Shown: positions 46,182 to 54,716, numbered from the stretch's first letter. The stretch is 64,000 bases of DNA from Leptolyngbya sp. O-77 (GCF_001548395.1 NZ_AP017367.1:3757001-3821000), one strand, 5' to 3'. Notes: generated by a model not told the origin, from the letters alone. Numbers and translations are program-made.

Positions 46182-48254
46182 TTGCGGATGTTTTGTAGCC
46201 TTGATGACTTTAGTGCGATCGCCATTACCTGCCAACGCAGCAAGGTGGGTAAGCTTCTGCCGGATGCTTTATACGTCCACGTCTCAGCCCTAGAATCACT
46301 AGACCCGCTTCTTCAAGAGTATGAGAGTGCAGCAAGGGAAATTGCTGCCCGCCCAGAAGGGATCACACTCGTTAAGTTCAATCTGGAAAAGCCAAGCATC
46401 TCCTATCTCTCATACCCAGAGTTTGATAGCGATCCCCACCCTGCCCTTCAGTCCAGCATTCAGGTGAACCTGCAAAGCCGTGAGGTGAACTATCGAGATT
46501 ACGGTGAGGCAGGCAACCCTTTTATTCTTCACAGAAAAGAAACCTTTGTTACGACTGATTATCCCCACTACCAGCAGTTCGCTGCCCTCACTCGTCAAGA
46601 AGAAGCTCTAGGACTATTGGATAATCCGAAGGCGATCGGGACGCGGTTGGCTTGGGAGGAACGCTTAGCCCAATTTAAGGTGGCGTTTCAAGGACATACG
46701 CTGGTTCATCGCTCTCTACTGAATTCTCGTTCTTCTCAGGTCAAGATCGATCGCCACAAAGCAGCCATCAGCCGCAACGACTTCTCTAAACCTGTACGTC
46801 TGGCATTAGAGGCAGGGCTGCTGAACCAGACCACAACCTTCTTTGACTACGGATGTGGGCAGGGCGGAGACCTGGAACGGGTGGGCAAACTGGGCTACAA
46901 GAGCGCAGGTTGGGACCCCTACTACCGTCCAGATTCTCCCCTAGTGGCTGCGGATGTCGTGAACTTGGGATACGTCATTAACGTCATTGAATCTCAGGCA
47001 GAGCGGCGCGAGGCTTTGATTAAAGCCTGGGAGCTAACCAGGCAGGTGCTCATTGTCGCTGCCCAGGTTCTCATCGCGCAGGGGAATAGCCAGATTGCCT
47101 ACGGGGATGGGGTAATCACAAGTCGCAATACTTTTCAGAAGTATTACGACCAGGAAGAACTAAAGATTTACATTGACCAGGTGCTTGGGGTCGATGCAGT
47201 TCCAGCAGCATTAGGGATCTACTTTGTTTTTCGAGACGAGTCCCAGGCTCAGACTTTTCGGGCCTCCCGATTTCGATCGCGTGTCTCTGTGCCCAAAGTT
47301 CAACTGGCGAATAAGCGGTTTGAGGATTACAAAGAACTGCTCACTCCGTTGATGGCATTTTTTACGGAGCGGGGACGACTACCAACCCTAGAGGAACTGC
47401 CTGAGACAGAAGCCCTCAATACCGAATTTGGTAATTTGCGACGGGCATTCCAGATCGTCCTACAAGCCACAAACCCACAGGAATGGGATGAGATTAGCGA
47501 TCGCCGCCGTCAGGACTTGCTGGTTTATCTAGCGTTAAGCCATTTTGGTCGTCGTCCCAAGCTGCGGGACTTGACACCTGTGGTTCAGAACGACATCAAA
47601 AGTCTATTCGGTGGCTATCAGCAAGCCTGTGCTGCGGCAGATTTGATGCTGATGAGTTTGGGCAATCTGGAAGTCATCGAGAAACGTTGCAAGAGTAGTG
47701 CGATCGGGCAGAGGCGACCGAATTCGCTGTGGGTGCATGTGTCGGCGATCGAGGCACTTGACCCGCTGCTCAGGCTTTACGAGGGTTGCGCTTCTCGCAC
47801 GATCGGTCGCCCCCAAGAAGCCAATGTCGTCAAGTTCCACTTCCGTAAACCCAAGATTTCTTACCTGTTCTACCCCAATTTTGACACCGACCCTCATCCT
47901 GCCCTGCACACTAGTATGGAGATCGACCTGCGAGATCTCCGCGTTCATTACCAGGATTATGACCCCAACGATAACCCACCCCTGCTGCACCAAAAAGATT
48001 CAATAGTGACAGCCGACTATCCGCTCTATGAGAAGTTCGCGAAGCTGACCCGGCAGGAGGAAGGGTGGGGTTTGCTGGATGATTTGCGCCTGATTTATGA
48101 CACTCGTGGCTGGCAGAAATGCCTAGAGGAGCATTGTGCTGAATTAAAGGGGCATCGTGTGGTGTGGCGAAAAGATGCTGATCCCTATCGGGTGAAGTTG
48201 GTGCGATCGGCTATCCAAGCAAAGCAAACAGGGCGAAAGAATGAGGAAGAATAA
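46182..48254 (+). CDS. Phosphorothioation-associated methyltransferase with duplicated end domain
   Basis: A 690-residue protein. The central part (about residues 190-410) is a Rossmann methyltransferase: HKAAISRNDFSKPVRLALE, SAM site FFDYGCGQGGDLERV, then WDPYYRPD and ADVVNLGYVINVIE. This matches the family known as DNA phosphorothioation-associated putative methyltransferase. Flanking domains of about 170 residues each are copies of one another: VHVSALESLDPLLQEYE / VHVSAIEALDPLLRLYE, FDSDPHPALQSS / FDTDPHPALHTS, and TTDYPHYQQFAALTRQEE / TADYPLYEKFAKLTRQEE. Start is TTG 46182 or ATG 46188. The substrate is unknown. It overlaps the next gene by one base. Confidence 0.85.
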   Translation: MRMFCSLDDFSAIAITCQRSKVGKLLPDALYVHVSALESLDPLLQEYESAAREIAARPEGITLVKFNLEKPSISYLSYPEFDSDPHPALQSSIQVNLQSREVNYRDYGEAGNPFILHRKETFVTTDYPHYQQFAALTRQEEALGLLDNPKAIGTRLAWEERLAQFKVAFQGHTLVHRSLLNSRSSQVKIDRHKAAISRNDFSKPVRLALEAGLLNQTTTFFDYGCGQGGDLERVGKLGYKSAGWDPYYRPDSPLVAADVVNLGYVINVIESQAERREALIKAWELTRQVLIVAAQVLIAQGNSQIAYGDGVITSRNTFQKYYDQEELKIYIDQVLGVDAVPAALGIYFVFRDESQAQTFRASRFRSRVSVPKVQLANKRFEDYKELLTPLMAFFTERGRLPTLEELPETEALNTEFGNLRRAFQIVLQATNPQEWDEISDRRRQDLLVYLALSHFGRRPKLRDLTPVVQNDIKSLFGGYQQACAAADLMLMSLGNLEVIEKRCKSSAIGQRRPNSLWVHVSAIEALDPLLRLYEGCASRTIGRPQEANVVKFHFRKPKISYLFYPNFDTDPHPALHTSMEIDLRDLRVHYQDYDPNDNPPLLHQKDSIVTADYPLYEKFAKLTRQEEGWGLLDDLRLIYDTRGWQKCLEEHCAELKGHRVVWRKDADPYRVKLVRSAIQAKQTGRKNEEE

Positions 48255-48772
48255 TGCTTGAGCTAGAGAGAATTCAGTCGCTTGCTCAGTCCTACTCACC
48301 TCAGGAGCTATTTGCGGCTCTAGTCTGGCAACGTCGGTTTAACGAATTTGATGGACAAGAAGTAATCACAGATCTCACTAACCATCACCATCTGTGGAAA
48401 AGTTTTCTTTTTACTAAGCCCATCTATGCGCCAGATAAAGATGGATTGAGTTTTAATGGAGTGCTTGAAACGCTACTGGCAATGGCAAACTATCGTCCAA
48501 TGCCAAAATCAAGCATCATTCACTTTGTTCCTTATCCAGCAGACACACTGTATGTCTTAACAGAAAACCGAGACACGACGGTAGCTCAATTAATGGATTT
48601 GGGAAAGAAGTGGCGAGCAGATTGTGTAGATGTGTGTGATGGCACGAATGCTGAGGAGACTGAAGATTGGGAATTTCGAGACTATGTATCACTTCGTCTC
48701 CGCAAAGCTTTATGGAGTGAAGACTTGAAACGCGATCAAGATGCTGTGATCATCTCTTATTGGTGGGATTAA
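48254..48772 (+). CDS. Unknown protein coupled to the methyltransferase gene
   Basis: A 172-residue protein whose ATG shares a base with the stop codon of the methyltransferase gene (TAATG), so it is translationally coupled. Soluble and acidic, with LAQSYSPQELFAALVWQRR near the start, TLYVLTENRDTTVAQLMDLG in the middle and VIISYWWD at the end. No signal peptide, no membrane segment, no catalytic motif I recognise. By position it is part of the phosphorothioation-linked unit. It may be a partner or specificity factor for the methyltransferase. Confidence 0.75.
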   Translation: MLELERIQSLAQSYSPQELFAALVWQRRFNEFDGQEVITDLTNHHHLWKSFLFTKPIYAPDKDGLSFNGVLETLLAMANYRPMPKSSIIHFVPYPADTLYVLTENRDTTVAQLMDLGKKWRADCVDVCDGTNAEETEDWEFRDYVSLRLRKALWSEDLKRDQDAVIISYWWD

Positions 48773-48775
48773 GAT

Positions 48776-48994
48776 ATGTACCGTTCTTTAATTACACAAT
48801 GGATTCGTAAACTACGTTCTCGGCGTAGTCAAGGTGGAGAATTTAAATATAAACCTCTTTTAGTTCTAGCTGTTCTAGAGATCTTAGATAGAGAGCCTGA
48901 ACATCCAAACTCTTGGAACAATAATACTTGCCATTTCGATTTTTCTCATGTGCCATGTGCTGATCCCGGCTTGGGTCAACCCGACCATTCTTGA
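48776..48994 (+). pseudogene. Truncated start of an HNH-type nuclease gene
   Basis: The first ~48 residues (WIRKLRSRRSQGGEFKYKPLL then VLAVLEILD) resemble the N-terminus of HNH restriction endonucleases that often begin with a short helix, Arg/Gly-rich linker and K-P-L-L-L-L-A. After about 48930 the sequence loses sense and a stop follows at 48992. The catalytic HNH part is absent. It starts 4 bp after the previous gene, so it was probably the third gene of that operon before a deletion or insertion. Confidence 0.5.
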
Positions 48995-49500
48995 TGCCTA
49001 TCTCTGGGTCTTTCTGAGCCAGAAACCGTTTCAAATCCCTTGAAAGGACATCGAGCATGAACCCATGCTGCCCTAACCGATAGACAAACCCACCGCCCAA
49101 CGACTGTCCCAATTTCTCATATCGCATTCCCACCCCAAACATTGCCATCTGTAAGGCTTGCCGCAGTTGAGAATAGGAAAATCGCCAACTGCCATGATGG
49201 GGAGGGTTTTCTGACTGATAGTCAATGATCTCCGCCCACTGTTGCAGTGTGGAGGCATCAAGCCCATCGAGACTGGTGAACGTTGGTGCGCCGAACGTGT
49301 GGGATAATGCCTGCCACCACAACTGTTCTGGTGCAAGGGCAGCGGCGGCAACAGCAGGTGCGGTAGCACGTATCGCCTCTACAACTCACCCTCGAAGAAT
49401 TTGGCTCAGTAATCGACGAAAATATTCCTTCGATAGCTTGACAAAACTTGACGGAAGCGAATCTTGGAAAAGTTGTCCAAAATTCCAGGCGCAATCTCAC
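48980..49500 (-). pseudogene. Gene remnant of unknown family
   Basis: A minus-strand frame reads sensible protein (LWWQALSHTFGAPTFTSLDG, FGVGMRYEKLGQSLGGGFV, LGQHGFMLDVLSRDLKRFL) from about 49330 to 49000. Further upstream the frame is broken by stops. I do not recognise the family. It is bordered by the truncated nuclease start and by the IS5 element, so it looks like debris from rearrangement. Confidence 0.45.
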
Positions 49501-49536
49501 TCACCCACTAAGCCTTCTACTTTCTAGGGCGTGTCA

Positions 49537-50004
49537 TCAATTAAGCCAAGTCAGGGCAGCCGCCATGTAAATTGCACTCAGAAACGTCTCGGCTAACTTG
49601 TCATAGCGTGTCGCAATCGCTCTGTACTGCTTGAGTTTGGCAAAGAAGTTCTCAATTAAGTGCCGCGCTTTGTATAGCTCCTTGTCGTATTCACGCGGTG
49701 TCTTGCGGTTTCGCTTGGGCGGAATCACAGCCGTCTTGCCCTGTTGTTGGAGTCGCTCAATCACCCGTTGGTCTGCGTCATATCCTTTGTCAGCCAGGAC
49801 TGTATCAGCTTGAATGTTCTCTAGCAGCACATCAGCCCCATCAAGGTCACAGGTCTGCCCGGGTGTGAGGTGAAAGCCTGTCGGATTGCCCAGTGCATCG
49901 ACAGTCGCATGAATCTTGGTGCTCAATCCCCCTTTACTACGACCAATGGCTTGGGCATTGGCATCCCCCCTTTGCCCCAGCACTATGCTGATGAGCACGC
50001 ACAA
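49537..50004 (-). CDS. IS5-family transposase, C-terminal frame
   Basis: Carries the second and third catalytic regions: VLADKGYDADQRVIERL (Asp) and YKARHLIENFFAKLKQYR (Glu in the Y-R-E-K-like signature). It is in the -1 frame relative to the first ORF. Fusion occurs at the G-run in AAAGGGGGGATGCC, giving AKGGDANAQAIGRSKGG, the sequence normal for this family. The ATG at 50004 is probably not used. Confidence 0.88.
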   Translation of the reverse strand: MCVLISIVLGQRGDANAQAIGRSKGGLSTKIHATVDALGNPTGFHLTPGQTCDLDGADVLLENIQADTVLADKGYDADQRVIERLQQQGKTAVIPPKRNRKTPREYDKELYKARHLIENFFAKLKQYRAIATRYDKLAETFLSAIYMAAALTWLN

Positions 50005-50299
50005 TCGTGGTGTCGATCATGGCGTATTCGTTGTCTGCATCTTCAGACAGCACCTGAAACACCCGTTGCCATACGCCCGTCTTTGCCCAGCGCCGAAAGC
50101 GGGTGTGAACCTTGCGAAAATGACCAAACCGCTCTGGCAAGTCTCGCCAGGGAATGCCGGCTCGATATCGATATAGCACTGCCTCGACAAACAGACGATT
50201 ATCCTTTGCTGTGACTCCCACCGCCCCCGCTCGTCCAGGGAGCAAATCTTGGAGCCGTTCCCATTGGTCATCGCGCAGGGCGTAGCGTCGGGTTGTCAT
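49937..50299 (-). CDS. IS5-family transposase, N-terminal frame
   Basis: A 120-residue frame with the family start LRDDQWERLQDLLPGR, the helix VEAVLYRYRAGIPWRDLPERF and the first catalytic Asp in AMIDTTIVRAHQHSAG. It ends shortly after the frameshift window. Begins with ATG 50299, 57 bp inside the right terminal repeat. Confidence 0.88.
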   Translation of the reverse strand: MTTRRYALRDDQWERLQDLLPGRAGAVGVTAKDNRLFVEAVLYRYRAGIPWRDLPERFGHFRKVHTRFRRWAKTGVWQRVFQVLSEDADNEYAMIDTTIVRAHQHSAGAKGGCQCPSHWS

Positions 50300-50375
50300 A
50301 ATCGTCAGATAGCTGAATCACTGCTGATTACAGCTTATCTAATTGATGACACTCCCTAACTCTACTTTCTAAAAA

Positions 50376-50448
50376 TGGAGCTAAGCGGATTCGAACCGCT
50401 GACCCTCTCAATGCCATTGAGATGCGCTACCAACTGCGCTATAGCCCC
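50376..50448 (-). tRNA. trnA-GGC: tRNA-Ala (GGC)
   Basis: A 73-base cloverleaf on the minus strand: acceptor GGGGCTA with TAGCTCC, D arm GCGCAGTTGGTAGCGC, anticodon loop ATGGCAT within TCTCA/TGAGA giving anticodon GGC, and T loop GGTTCGAATCC. CCA is not encoded beyond the discriminator A. Its 3' end faces the defence island. Confidence 0.95.
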
Positions 50449-50622
50449 TAGTGCGTTTTCTATCATGCCTGACGAATAGCAACTTCGTCAACTAATCTTT
50501 GGGTTTCAAGTGAGAGATTTGGCGTTTAATGGGGAATAGCCTGATTGCGATCGCCCTCTGGCACAAAACCTCACAACTTAGTTCTCATTAGTTCTCACAC
50601 TGCTCCACACTGCTCACACGTT

Positions 50623-51732
50623 ATGATTGACCTGCCACCTGAACCTGCCGAACCCTCTCCAGCGTCGCCGTCTCCTGACCGCGCCCCCGCCGAGCCAGAC
50701 GTGGAGGCGCTGCTCTTGTCGCTGCGGCGCAAGCAGGGCACCTGGATGGACTGGGGCAAAGCCTGCTTGCAGTTGCAAAAAGCGGGCTATTCGCCGCAGC
50801 AAATCTTTGAGGCGACGGGGTTTGAACCTGTGCAGCAAAACCAGATTGTGGTGGCGGCGCAGGTATATTTGTCGATGCTGAAGGTGGGCGTGTCGGATGC
50901 AGTGCGGGCCCGTTTTGAGCGGACAGGTAGCGACACGCTGTATGAGTTTCGGGTGCTGAGCCAGGGCGATCGCGCGGCAGTGGCGGAGCTAGTCGTGCAA
51001 AAGGGCGTGGACTCGGAAGGGGCCCGGGATGTCGTGCGAGCGGTCAAGGAATATTCGCGGCTGGCGGCCCCGCCAGAGAAGTTTCCCCTATCACCGGGAG
51101 ATGCGGTGGCCTATTTTTGCTGGAACCTGGCGCGGCAGCAGGCGGATCTGCAAGCGCGATCGCGCCTGATTGCCCAGGGGTTGAAATTCGCCAGCAGCGA
51201 CAGTGCCCGCCAGCAGCTCGAGCATTTGCTGACGGATTTTGGCGTGGCTCGTGTGCAGCAGGCTCCCCGGCTGCCGTTCTATCGGCTGGAAACGGAATCG
51301 GAAGTGCCGAGGGTGATTCCGGTGGCGGGTCGGTTGCCGCTGTCTCGCGCCCACCTCCAGGCGGTGCCGATTCTGCAAGAGGAGGAACCCTTTGGCATTG
51401 TTAAGTTTTCGGGCACGGGGGCGTGGGTTCCAGTTCCCGGCTGGCAGGTGATTTTGGCGGCCGAAGACCCAGTGGCGCTGATCACCGACAGCGACCAGTT
51501 GCCCAATGCGCCGGAGGGCCCGTCGGAGCCGGTGTTAGTGATTCTTGACCGGGCGCAGCGCCAGTGGGACGAGTTTAGCTACTTTGTGGTAGATCAAGAG
51601 GGACAGTTGGATATTCAGTGGTTTGACGTGCCGCCTACCAAGCCAATCCTGGGGCGAGTGGTGCTGATCATGCGACCGAAGCGCGTACTGGACGAAGACT
51701 TTAATAAAGAGCTGTGGCAACTGGAAGAATAG
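50623..51732 (+). CDS. raf1: RuBisCO accumulation factor 1
   Basis: A 369-residue assembly chaperone of form I RuBisCO, which holds RbcL dimers before the octamer forms in the cytoplasm. After a Pro-rich N-terminal linker, the helical domain contains LLLSLRRKQGTWMDWGKACL, YSPQQIFEATGFEP and FRVLSQGDRAAVAELVV. The C-terminal beta domain has RLPFYRLETESEVPRVIPVAG and GPSEPVLVILDRAQRQWDE. ATG 50623 gives the usual length; an open frame to 50545 adds nothing family-like. It overlaps the next gene by 19 bp. Confidence 0.93.
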   Translation: MIDLPPEPAEPSPASPSPDRAPAEPDVEALLLSLRRKQGTWMDWGKACLQLQKAGYSPQQIFEATGFEPVQQNQIVVAAQVYLSMLKVGVSDAVRARFERTGSDTLYEFRVLSQGDRAAVAELVVQKGVDSEGARDVVRAVKEYSRLAAPPEKFPLSPGDAVAYFCWNLARQQADLQARSRLIAQGLKFASSDSARQQLEHLLTDFGVARVQQAPRLPFYRLETESEVPRVIPVAGRLPLSRAHLQAVPILQEEEPFGIVKFSGTGAWVPVPGWQVILAAEDPVALITDSDQLPNAPEGPSEPVLVILDRAQRQWDEFSYFVVDQEGQLDIQWFDVPPTKPILGRVVLIMRPKRVLDEDFNKELWQLEE

Positions 51733-52796
51733 GGTTCGATCTGGGCGTGGAGGGCGGTCTTGAAGAGTCTGGCGATCGCCCGGCCAATTCGGCTGCCAAT
51801 CCGCTGAAGGCAACTGCGGCGGCGATTGACCCGGTGATTTGGAACGACTGGTATGTGGTGGCTCGGTCGGTGGATGTGCCCATTGGCACAGTGGGGCGAT
51901 CGCGCTTGCTCGATACGGGCATCGTCCTCTGGCGCAGCGCAGATGGGGCGGTGCAGGCGTGGCGCGATCGCTGTCCCCATCGCAGCGTGCAGTTGTCAAA
52001 AGGGCGGGTGGCGGGCGATCGCCTTGTGTGTCCCTATCATGGGCTGGCGTTTGACCCCAGTGGGCGCTGCGTGTCGGTTCCGGCGCACCCCGGCTATACG
52101 CCGCCGCCCCAGTCCTGCGCCAAAACCTACGCCGTGCAGGAGCGCTACGGGCTGATCTATGTCTGCCTGGGGAGTCCGGAGCAGGGAATTGTAGACTTTC
52201 CCGAATGGCGCGAACCGGGCTATCGCGGGCTGATCGCCGGGCCCTACACCATCCACACCAGCGGGCCGCGGGCAATCGAGAACTTTTTGGACGTAACCCA
52301 TCTACCCATTCTGCACGCTGACATTCTGGGTTCTCCCCAGCGCCCTGAAATCGCCGACTATGAGGTGCAGGTCACGCCCGCAGGCATCGTGGCCCGCAAT
52401 CTACGCATCTGGCAGCCCGACCCCTACGGCACAGGCAGTGGCAGCGAGGTAGTCTATGATTACCGCGTGGAGCGTCCGCTAACGGCACACCTCCGCAAGC
52501 CCAATCCCAACGGCGAAAATCTGGCGCTGCTGTATCACGTTACGCCCGTCAGCGAGACGGAGTGCGTCGGCTGGATGGCAATGGCGCTGAACTTTGGACA
52601 GGAGATTCCGAATGCAGAACTGATTGCCTTTCAGGATCGCATCGTGCAGCAAGACCTAGACAATCTGGAATCCCACGACCCGCCGCAACTGCCGCTAAAT
52701 CCTGCGGTCGAGTTCCACCTGCCGGGCGATCGCACGTCGCTGGCCTACCGTAAGTGGCTCCGGAAACTGGGCGTGCGGTATGGAGTAATGGTCTAG
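51714..52796 (+). CDS. Rieske-type non-heme iron oxygenase
   Basis: A 360-residue oxygenase of the pheophorbide a oxygenase/ring-hydroxylating class. The Rieske 2Fe-2S ligands are Cys87 and His89 (CPHR) and Cys106 and His109 (CPYHG). Mononuclear iron ligands are likely His196 and His201 in ENFLDVTHLPILHAD. The C-terminal part is a catalytic domain without membrane segments. The substrate is unknown: chlorophyll breakdown products or other aromatics are possible. Start may be ATG 51714, inside raf1, or GTG 51747 just after it. Confidence 0.88.
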   Translation: MATGRIGFDLGVEGGLEESGDRPANSAANPLKATAAAIDPVIWNDWYVVARSVDVPIGTVGRSRLLDTGIVLWRSADGAVQAWRDRCPHRSVQLSKGRVAGDRLVCPYHGLAFDPSGRCVSVPAHPGYTPPPQSCAKTYAVQERYGLIYVCLGSPEQGIVDFPEWREPGYRGLIAGPYTIHTSGPRAIENFLDVTHLPILHADILGSPQRPEIADYEVQVTPAGIVARNLRIWQPDPYGTGSGSEVVYDYRVERPLTAHLRKPNPNGENLALLYHVTPVSETECVGWMAMALNFGQEIPNAELIAFQDRIVQQDLDNLESHDPPQLPLNPAVEFHLPGDRTSLAYRKWLRKLGVRYGVMV

Positions 52797-52810
52797 CTTC
52801 CGAAATCCCT

Positions 52811-53776
52811 CTAGCCCCTCGCGCCCACGCTGGCAGAGTCGCGAATATGCTCCAGGGTCAGCGTGCCCACGGGGGAACCATCTTCTAGCACGGTGAGCTT
52901 GGGTGCGCCGGTGCGGAGAATCAGCGACAGGGCATCGCGCAGGCTGTCTTCGCGGGCGATGGTGGGGTGACCGTTGAGGGCGTAGCCGTCGGGCAAGCGA
53001 GTCATGGCGGTGGCCACGCGCAGCAGGCTGAGCTGGCGCACCATGTCGTCTGCGCCCACCAGGTTATGCACAAACTCGTTCGTGGGCTTGGTCAGAATAT
53101 TGAATGGCGTGTCGTATTGCACGATCTGTCCCGCCTTCATAATCAAAATGCGATCGCCCAGCCGTAGTGCCTCTTCAACATCGTGTGAGACAAACAGAAT
53201 CGTCTTTTTCAACTGCCGTTGCAGCCGCAAGATTTCGTCTTGCAGCGTGGCGCGGGTAATCGCATCGATTGCTCCAAAAGGTTCGTCCATCAGCATCACC
53301 TGCGGGTCGCCCGCTAGCGCCCGCGCCAGCCCCACCCGCTGCTGCTGTCCGCCCGAAAGTTGGGCGGGATAGCGATTGCGATATTCCCCCGGCGGCAGCG
53401 CCACCAGATCCAGCAGTTCGTCGATCCGCGCCTGAATGCGGGGATTGGCCCAGCCTAGCAGCCTGGGCACAACAGCTATGTTCTGCGCTACGGTCATGTG
53501 GGGAAACAGCCCCGACTGCTGAATCACATAGCCAATCTGTTGGCGGAGGCGGGTCTTGGGCAGTTGGCGAATGTCCGTGTCGCCCAGATAAATGGTGCCT
53601 GCTGTCGGCTCGTACAGCCGATTCACCATCTTCAGCAGGGTCGTCTTGCCGCAGCCGCTTGGCCCCAAGATGACGACCAGATTGCCCGACTCCACCTCAC
53701 AACTGACGTGATCCACCGCCGCCCGCGCCATGCCCGGAAAGCGGAGCAGCACATTGTCAAATCGGATAGCGCTCAT
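52811..53776 (-). CDS. Osmoprotectant ABC transporter ATPase
   Basis: A 321-residue ATPase of the glycine betaine/choline (OpuCA/OsmV) type. Walker A is GPSGCGKTTLLKM, Q-loop VIQQSGLFPHMTV, signature LSGGQQQRVGLARAL, and Walker B VMLMDEPFGAID. The final ~90 residues contain CBS-like sequence (PTIAREDSLRDALSLILRTGAPKL), a regulatory part found in this class. It follows the binding-protein gene by 10 bp on the same strand. No permease gene is adjacent. Confidence 0.9.
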   Translation of the reverse strand: MSAIRFDNVLLRFPGMARAAVDHVSCEVESGNLVVILGPSGCGKTTLLKMVNRLYEPTAGTIYLGDTDIRQLPKTRLRQQIGYVIQQSGLFPHMTVAQNIAVVPRLLGWANPRIQARIDELLDLVALPPGEYRNRYPAQLSGGQQQRVGLARALAGDPQVMLMDEPFGAIDAITRATLQDEILRLQRQLKKTILFVSHDVEEALRLGDRILIMKAGQIVQYDTPFNILTKPTNEFVHNLVGADDMVRQLSLLRVATAMTRLPDGYALNGHPTIAREDSLRDALSLILRTGAPKLTVLEDGSPVGTLTLEHIRDSASVGARG

Positions 53777-53786
53777 GGAGTAGCCC

Positions 53787-54716
53787 CTAAATCAGCCCTT
53801 CGCTCGTCAGAAACTCGCGGGCCACGTCGGCGGGTTCCTTCTGGTTGCCGCTGACTTCAAAGTTGAGGGTTTGCATCACATCGTCGGTGAGCTTGGGCGC
53901 AAGGGCATTCAGCGCGTCGGCAATTTGAGGATTGGCATCCAGCGCCTTTTGCCGAACCACAGGCGCAACCTGGTAAGGCGGGAAGAGGTTTTTGTCATCT
54001 TCCAGCAGCACCAGATCAAAGGCTGCGATTTCACCATCGGTGCCAAAGGCAACAGCGACATCTGCTTCGCCATCCACCAGCCCTTTGTAGCGCAGACCTG
54101 GGTCAACGGCTTTGTAGCCTTTTAGCTGGAAGTCGCCGTAGGCTTTTTTGATGCCAGGGAGACCGTCTTCACGCTGCTCAAACTCTGGCGGGCCGATAAT
54201 CGTCAGTTCGCTGGCTCTAGCAGCCATCTCAGAAATGGTTCTAATGCCCAGTTCCTCAGACTTGGCGCGGGTCATGGCTAGCGCCTGGGTGTTGTTCATG
54301 GGCGACGGTTCCAGCCACACCAGGTCAAATTGCTCTTTATAGCCTTTAGAGACGGCTTCAAACACGGCCTGGCGATCGCTCTGGGCAGGCAATTTCAGCA
54401 CCGTTAGCAGCCCCGTGCCCGTGTATTCGGGGTACAGGTCGATTTCGCCACTCATCAGCGCTGCTTGGGCCACAGGCGTTCCCCCCAGGTTCAGCTTGCG
54501 GTTCACCGTTAGCCCCGCCTTTTCCAGCACCAGCGCATACATCTCGCCGATGATAAATGCTTCGGTGAAGTCCTTGGAGCCGACGGTGACCGTCCCCCCA
54601 GAGGTGGAGCCACTGGGGCCGCCACTGCCCCCCGCGCAGGATACCACCACAAAGGCGGAAAACAGCGCCACCAGGGGCAAAATCAGCAGTCGGCGCAGGG
54701 ACTTGGAAACGTGCAT
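53787..54716 (-). CDS. Osmoprotectant-binding lipoprotein
   Basis: A protein of about 309 residues of the OpuAC/ProX/OsmF binding-protein class, for glycine betaine, choline or similar. The signal sequence LLILPLVALFSAFVVVSCAG ends in a lipobox, so it is anchored outside the membrane. Class marks are VTVGSKDFTEAFIIGEMYALVLE and GEIDLYPEYTGTGLLTVL. The start is ATG 54716 (MHVSKSLRR), with an alternative at 54731. Cotranscribed with the ATPase gene. Confidence 0.92.
   Translation of the reverse strand: MHVSKSLRRLLILPLVALFSAFVVVSCAGGSGGPSGSTSGGTVTVGSKDFTEAFIIGEMYALVLEKAGLTVNRKLNLGGTPVAQAALMSGEIDLYPEYTGTGLLTVLKLPAQSDRQAVFEAVSKGYKEQFDLVWLEPSPMNNTQALAMTRAKSEELGIRTISEMAARASELTIIGPPEFEQREDGLPGIKKAYGDFQLKGYKAVDPGLRYKGLVDGEADVAVAFGTDGEIAAFDLVLLEDDKNLFPPYQVAPVVRQKALDANPQIADALNALAPKLTDDVMQTLNFEVSGNQKEPADVAREFLTSEGLI

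Larger units (their letters stand above)
49527..50356 (-). mobile_element. IS5-family (IS427-like) insertion sequence
   Basis: An 830-bp element with terminal inverted repeats GGGCGTGTCATCAATTA (49527-49543) and its partner GGGAGTGTCATCAATTA read inward from 50356; 16 of 17 bases agree. TA flanks both ends, fitting a 2-bp target duplication. It encodes two overlapping transposase frames. It appears complete and lies 20 bp from the tRNA-Ala. Confidence 0.9.
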
